This document shows positions 14,075 to 16,422 of a stretch of 16,422 bases of DNA, piece by piece. The DNA lies in NCBI GenBank assembly GCA_003489085.1, contig DNJM01000167.1, forward strand, positions 1-16,422. The letters run 5' to 3'. The position numbers and the translations under genes were made by a program. The notes beneath the pieces were generated by a model. That model worked only from the letters and a program-made list of their open reading frames with translations. It did no database searches and had not been told where the DNA came from. This DNA is from Lachnospiraceae bacterium (GTDB lineage Bacteria; Bacillota; Clostridia; Lachnospirales; Lachnospiraceae). Numbering within the stretch: position 1 is the stretch's first letter; each line of letters begins with the position of its first letter.

Positions 14075-15003
14075 TCCGCGCTCTCCTTTATCTCCCGGAC
14101 TATCTTATCTACATCTTCCCAGACAGATACCTGATACACTCGAACATGCCGATTGATTTTTTTCAGAAATCCGGTCAATGTCTTTCCCGGACCGATTTCA
14201 ATAAAGATATCAACACCATCCGCAATCATACATTCCATACTCTGCTGCCAGCGTACAGGTGACGCCAGCTGTTCTGCGAGAAGCTTTTTGGTTTCTTTTA
14301 TATCATTTACATAGTTCCCTGTCACATTGGTTACATAAGGAATCCGCAGTGTATTCCAGTCTACCTCTTCCAGTACCTTTGCCAATTCTGCTCCGGCGCC
14401 ACCAAGCATCGGAGAATGAAATGGACCGCTGACATTCAACGGTACGACCCGTTTTGCGCCCTGTACCATAAGCATTTCAGATGCCCTGCGGACTGCCTCT
14501 GTTTCACCGGTAATGACAATCTGTCCCGGACAATTGTAATTCGCAATCGTCACGCCGGCAATATTTTCTAAGACGGCTTCGATCGGCTCTGCAGCCATAC
14601 CCAGAACAGCTGCCATCGCTCCCTTGCCTGCAGGTACCGTATTCTGCATCAGCAGTCCTCTGATCCGTACAGTTCGGATCGCATCCTCTATATGCATTCC
14701 ACCGGCTGCTGCAATTGCACAGTATTCCCCCAGACTTAATCCGGCTGTCACATCCGCTTCTATTCCCCGGCTGACTAATTCTTGTTCCATCGCCATACAG
14801 GTGGTTACCAATGCCGCCTGCGTATACTCTGTCAGATCCAGATGGTCATTTTCCTCAAAGCACAGTTCTTTCATATCCAGGCCAAGCAGCTTAGACGCCA
14901 TATCATATACGTCTGCTGCTTTCTGGCTTTTTTTATAAAAATCTTTTCCCATGCCAAATCTTTGTGCACCCTGCCCCGGAAAAATGAATGCTGTTTTACT
15001 CAT
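14071..15003 (-). CDS. fabD: Malonyl-CoA:ACP transacylase
   Basis: Transfers malonyl from CoA to AcpP, supplying the extender unit. It is 310 residues, full length. Visible are FPGQGAQ (8-14), the nucleophile Ser90 in GLSLGEY, Arg116 in the conserved RIRG, the catalytic His196 in GPFHSPM, and IEIGPGKTL (268-276). The residue before the serine is Leu89 where E. coli has histidine (GHSLG). The catalytic Ser and His themselves are intact. The gene overlaps fabK by 8 nt and fabG by 4 nt, so the three are tightly coupled. Confidence 0.96.
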   Translation of the reverse strand: MSKTAFIFPGQGAQRFGMGKDFYKKSQKAADVYDMASKLLGLDMKELCFEENDHLDLTEYTQAALVTTCMAMEQELVSRGIEADVTAGLSLGEYCAIAAAGGMHIEDAIRTVRIRGLLMQNTVPAGKGAMAAVLGMAAEPIEAVLENIAGVTIANYNCPGQIVITGETEAVRRASEMLMVQGAKRVVPLNVSGPFHSPMLGGAGAELAKVLEEVDWNTLRIPYVTNVTGNYVNDIKETKKLLAEQLASPVRWQQSMECMIADGVDIFIEIGPGKTLTGFLKKINRHVRVYQVSVWEDVDKIVREIKESAE

Positions 15004-15934
15004 AGAATCCAGCTCCTCCGATTAACTCTTCTGTTTCTTTTACCAGTTTTCCCACCAGTTCGCTGCAGCTTAACGCTTCTTTTACGAGTCCGGCACATTG
15101 TCCGGCCATCAGACTTCCATTTACCACATCGCCCTCCTTAACAGCCCGCCGCAGCCCGCCTGCACCCAGAAGCTCAAGCTCCTCCATAGTGGCACCCTCT
15201 GCTTCCCGCCGAAGATATTCACGAGTCATCTGATTCCGGAGCGCCCGGACCGGATGTCCGACAGAGCGGCCGGTTACTCTGGTATCAATGTCCTTTGCCT
15301 TCAGGATTGCATTTTTATAGTTCTCGTGTACCTGGGATTCTCTGGCCACCACAAATTTTGTTCCCATCTGGACGCCTCTCGCTCCCAGCACAAAAGCAGC
15401 GGCAATTCCACGGCCGTCAGCAATCCCCCCGGCGGCAATCACCGGAATCTGAACAGCATCGACCACCTGTGGAACCAGAACCATTGTCGTCGATTCTCCG
15501 ATGTGTCCTCCGGCTTCCGTTCCCTCTGCCACCAATGCATCCGCACCGCAGCGTTCCATCCGTTTTGCAAGTGCTACGGAAGCAATCACAGGTATCACCT
15601 TCACACCGGCAGCTTTCCACATCCGCATATATTTCTCCGGATTTCCCGCTCCCGTTGTAACTACCTTTACCCCCTCTTCCGCAATCACCTTCGCCACATC
15701 GTCTGCATAAGGACTCATCAGCATAATATTTACACCAAATGGTTTTTTTGTTAATTTTTTTGCTTCTCTGATCTGCTCTCTAACCCACTCGGCCGGTGCG
15801 GATGCTGCACCGATTACCCCAAGTCCTCCCGCATTGGAAACAGCTGCTGCCAGATGATACTCGGCTGCCCAGGCCATTCCTCCCTGTATAATGGGATAGG
15901 TAATTTCCAGTAATTCTGTTATTTCTGTCTTCAT
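14996..15934 (-). CDS. fabK: Enoyl-ACP reductase FabK (flavin-dependent)
   Basis: FMN-dependent enoyl-ACP reductase that performs the last step of each elongation round. It replaces FabI in many Firmicutes and is characteristically insensitive to triclosan. The protein is 312 residues. It begins MKTEITELLEITYPIIQGGM, collinear with pneumococcal FabK, with GVNIMLMSP (67-75), TTGAGNP (93-99), His144 in EAGGHIG (equivalent to the pneumococcal active-site histidine) and AAGGIADGRG (167-176). The ATG at 15934 has AGGGTGA about 7 nt upstream. An ATG at 15961 would add nine residues without a good ribosome-binding site. Nitronate monooxygenases are related, but operon context settles the call. Confidence 0.96.
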   Translation of the reverse strand: MKTEITELLEITYPIIQGGMAWAAEYHLAAAVSNAGGLGVIGAASAPAEWVREQIREAKKLTKKPFGVNIMLMSPYADDVAKVIAEEGVKVVTTGAGNPEKYMRMWKAAGVKVIPVIASVALAKRMERCGADALVAEGTEAGGHIGESTTMVLVPQVVDAVQIPVIAAGGIADGRGIAAAFVLGARGVQMGTKFVVARESQVHENYKNAILKAKDIDTRVTGRSVGHPVRALRNQMTREYLRREAEGATMEELELLGAGGLRRAVKEGDVVNGSLMAGQCAGLVKEALSCSELVGKLVKETEELIGGAGFYE

Positions 15935-15968
15935 ATCAGCTCTCACCCTTCCATCGGCCATGCCGCTT

Positions 15969-16202
15969 CTATTCTAATCGATTCTCAATATATCTTACTA
16001 CCTCTCCTACACTCAGCAGACCTTCCAGATCTTCAGACGGGATTTCGATTCCATACTTTTCCTCTAATTCCATAATCAGCTCAAATAGATCCAAAGAGTC
16101 TGCCGCCAGATCTTCTTTAAAGGAGGTTGCCTCTGTGATCGATGCTTCCTCTGCGCCTAGCTGTTCTGCAATTACTTTTTTTACCTGTTCTAAAACTGTC
16201 AT
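15969..16202 (-). CDS. acpP: Acyl carrier protein
   Basis: Small acidic four-helix carrier of growing acyl chains, 77 residues as usual. The phosphopantetheine attachment is Ser36 in the DSLD motif, followed by the recognition helix LFELIMELEEKYGIEIP. The ATG at 16202 is chosen because AAGGAG lies 9 nt upstream. An ATG six codons earlier lacks a site and would place this ribosome-binding site inside the coding region. It lies between fabH and fabK, with an 84-bp gap to fabH that carries a hairpin. Confidence 0.97.
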   Translation of the reverse strand: MTVLEQVKKVIAEQLGAEEASITEATSFKEDLAADSLDLFELIMELEEKYGIEIPSEDLEGLLSVGEVVRYIENRLE

Positions 16203-16247
16203 TGTAACATTCTCCTTCATTTTTCATTATTTTCTTTCTATTTATCT

Positions 16248-16276
16248 GTAATCCGGTCTTACCTACCGGGAATTAC
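16248..16276 (-). promoter_or_regulatory. Hairpin in the fabH-acpP intergenic region
   Basis: Two 5-bp stems, GTAAT/ATTAC and CCGGT/ACCGG, stack with a two-base bulge around a 7-nt loop, giving ten base pairs. No T-run follows in the direction of transcription, so it does not look like an intrinsic terminator. It may serve as an RNA processing or stability element that sets acpP level apart from fabH. Confidence 0.45.
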
Positions 16277-16286
16277 CATACATACG

Positions 16287-16422
16287 CTACCACTCCAGCA
16301 GCGCTGCCCCCCAGGACAGTCCGGCACCGAATCCGGCCAGCATAATCTTTTGTCCCCGTTTCAACATTCCCTTTTGATTCATTTCATCCAGCAGAATAGG
16401 AATACTGGCCGCAGAAGTGTTA
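16287..16422 (-). CDS. fabH: Beta-ketoacyl-ACP synthase III, C-terminal end (partial)
   Basis: The last 44 codons of a gene cut by the right window edge. The fragment begins NTSAASIPILLDEM, in which the asparagine is the third member of the FabH Cys-His-Asn triad. It ends AGFGAGLSWGAALLEW, matching the typical GFGGGLTWG C-terminus. FabH starts fatty acid synthesis by condensing acetyl-CoA (or a branched primer) with malonyl-ACP. Its place ahead of acpP and fabK fits the conserved operon order of Firmicutes. The operon promoter and any FabT site before fabH lie outside the window. Confidence 0.93.
   Translation of the reverse strand, partial: NTSAASIPILLDEMNQKGMLKRGQKIMLAGFGAGLSWGAALLEW

Noticed and set aside
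11595..16422. A secondary-metabolite (polyketide-like) cluster with ACP, ketosynthase, reductase and transacylase
   Set aside because: The set, order and spacing are those of the primary FAS II operon with acetyl-CoA carboxylase. No extra tailoring, thioesterase or transport genes are present.

Overview
The window reads as chromosomal DNA of a low-to-mid GC Firmicute, most probably a Lachnospiraceae-type clostridium. Three things suggest this: the FAS II gene order (fabH-acpP-fabK-fabD-fabG-fabF-accB-fabZ-accC-accDA), a fused carboxyltransferase AccD-AccA together with FabK and a FabT-like MarR regulator, and the two-subunit iron-sulfur L-serine dehydratase. The family is an inference from gene content, not a measured placement. 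No mobile element, tRNA, rRNA, CRISPR array or phage gene was seen.

Left part (1-5010): mostly independent transcription units. A CPBP-family membrane protease (minus) has its own strong promoter and diverges from sdaAB-sdaAA (plus), the two chains of L-serine dehydratase. A class U sirtuin (minus) converges on sdaAA, with a long hairpin between them. The sirtuin diverges from a YitT/DUF2179 membrane protein (plus), whose roughly 125-nt leader contains a complete intrinsic terminator ahead of the gene. A hairpin with T-runs on both strands separates this gene from the long minus-strand block.

Right part (5023-16422): one co-directional minus-strand block, read from right to left. It starts with the C-terminal end of fabH (cut by the window edge), then acpP, fabK, fabD, fabG, fabF, accB, fabZ, accC and accDA. 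Gaps are very short or genes overlap, as expected of one FAS II operon. AccB, AccC and AccDA make malonyl-CoA. FabD loads it onto AcpP, FabH and FabF condense, FabG reduces, FabZ dehydrates and FabK reduces again. After a 145-bp gap with its own promoter come fabT (probable operon regulator), an overlapping YfbR-like HD-domain phosphohydrolase gene, and pepF.

The fatty-acid operon is canonical and I do not see a new enzymatic system. The points most worth a second look are regulatory or small: the attenuator-like leader before the YitT gene, a hairpin between fabH and acpP, a 39-codon frame between accDA and fabT, the fabT-HD-pepF tail, and single-residue departures in AccC and FabD. No gene-free stretch exceeds 300 bp. 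The longest are 1121-1360 and 3794-4074, both described below.
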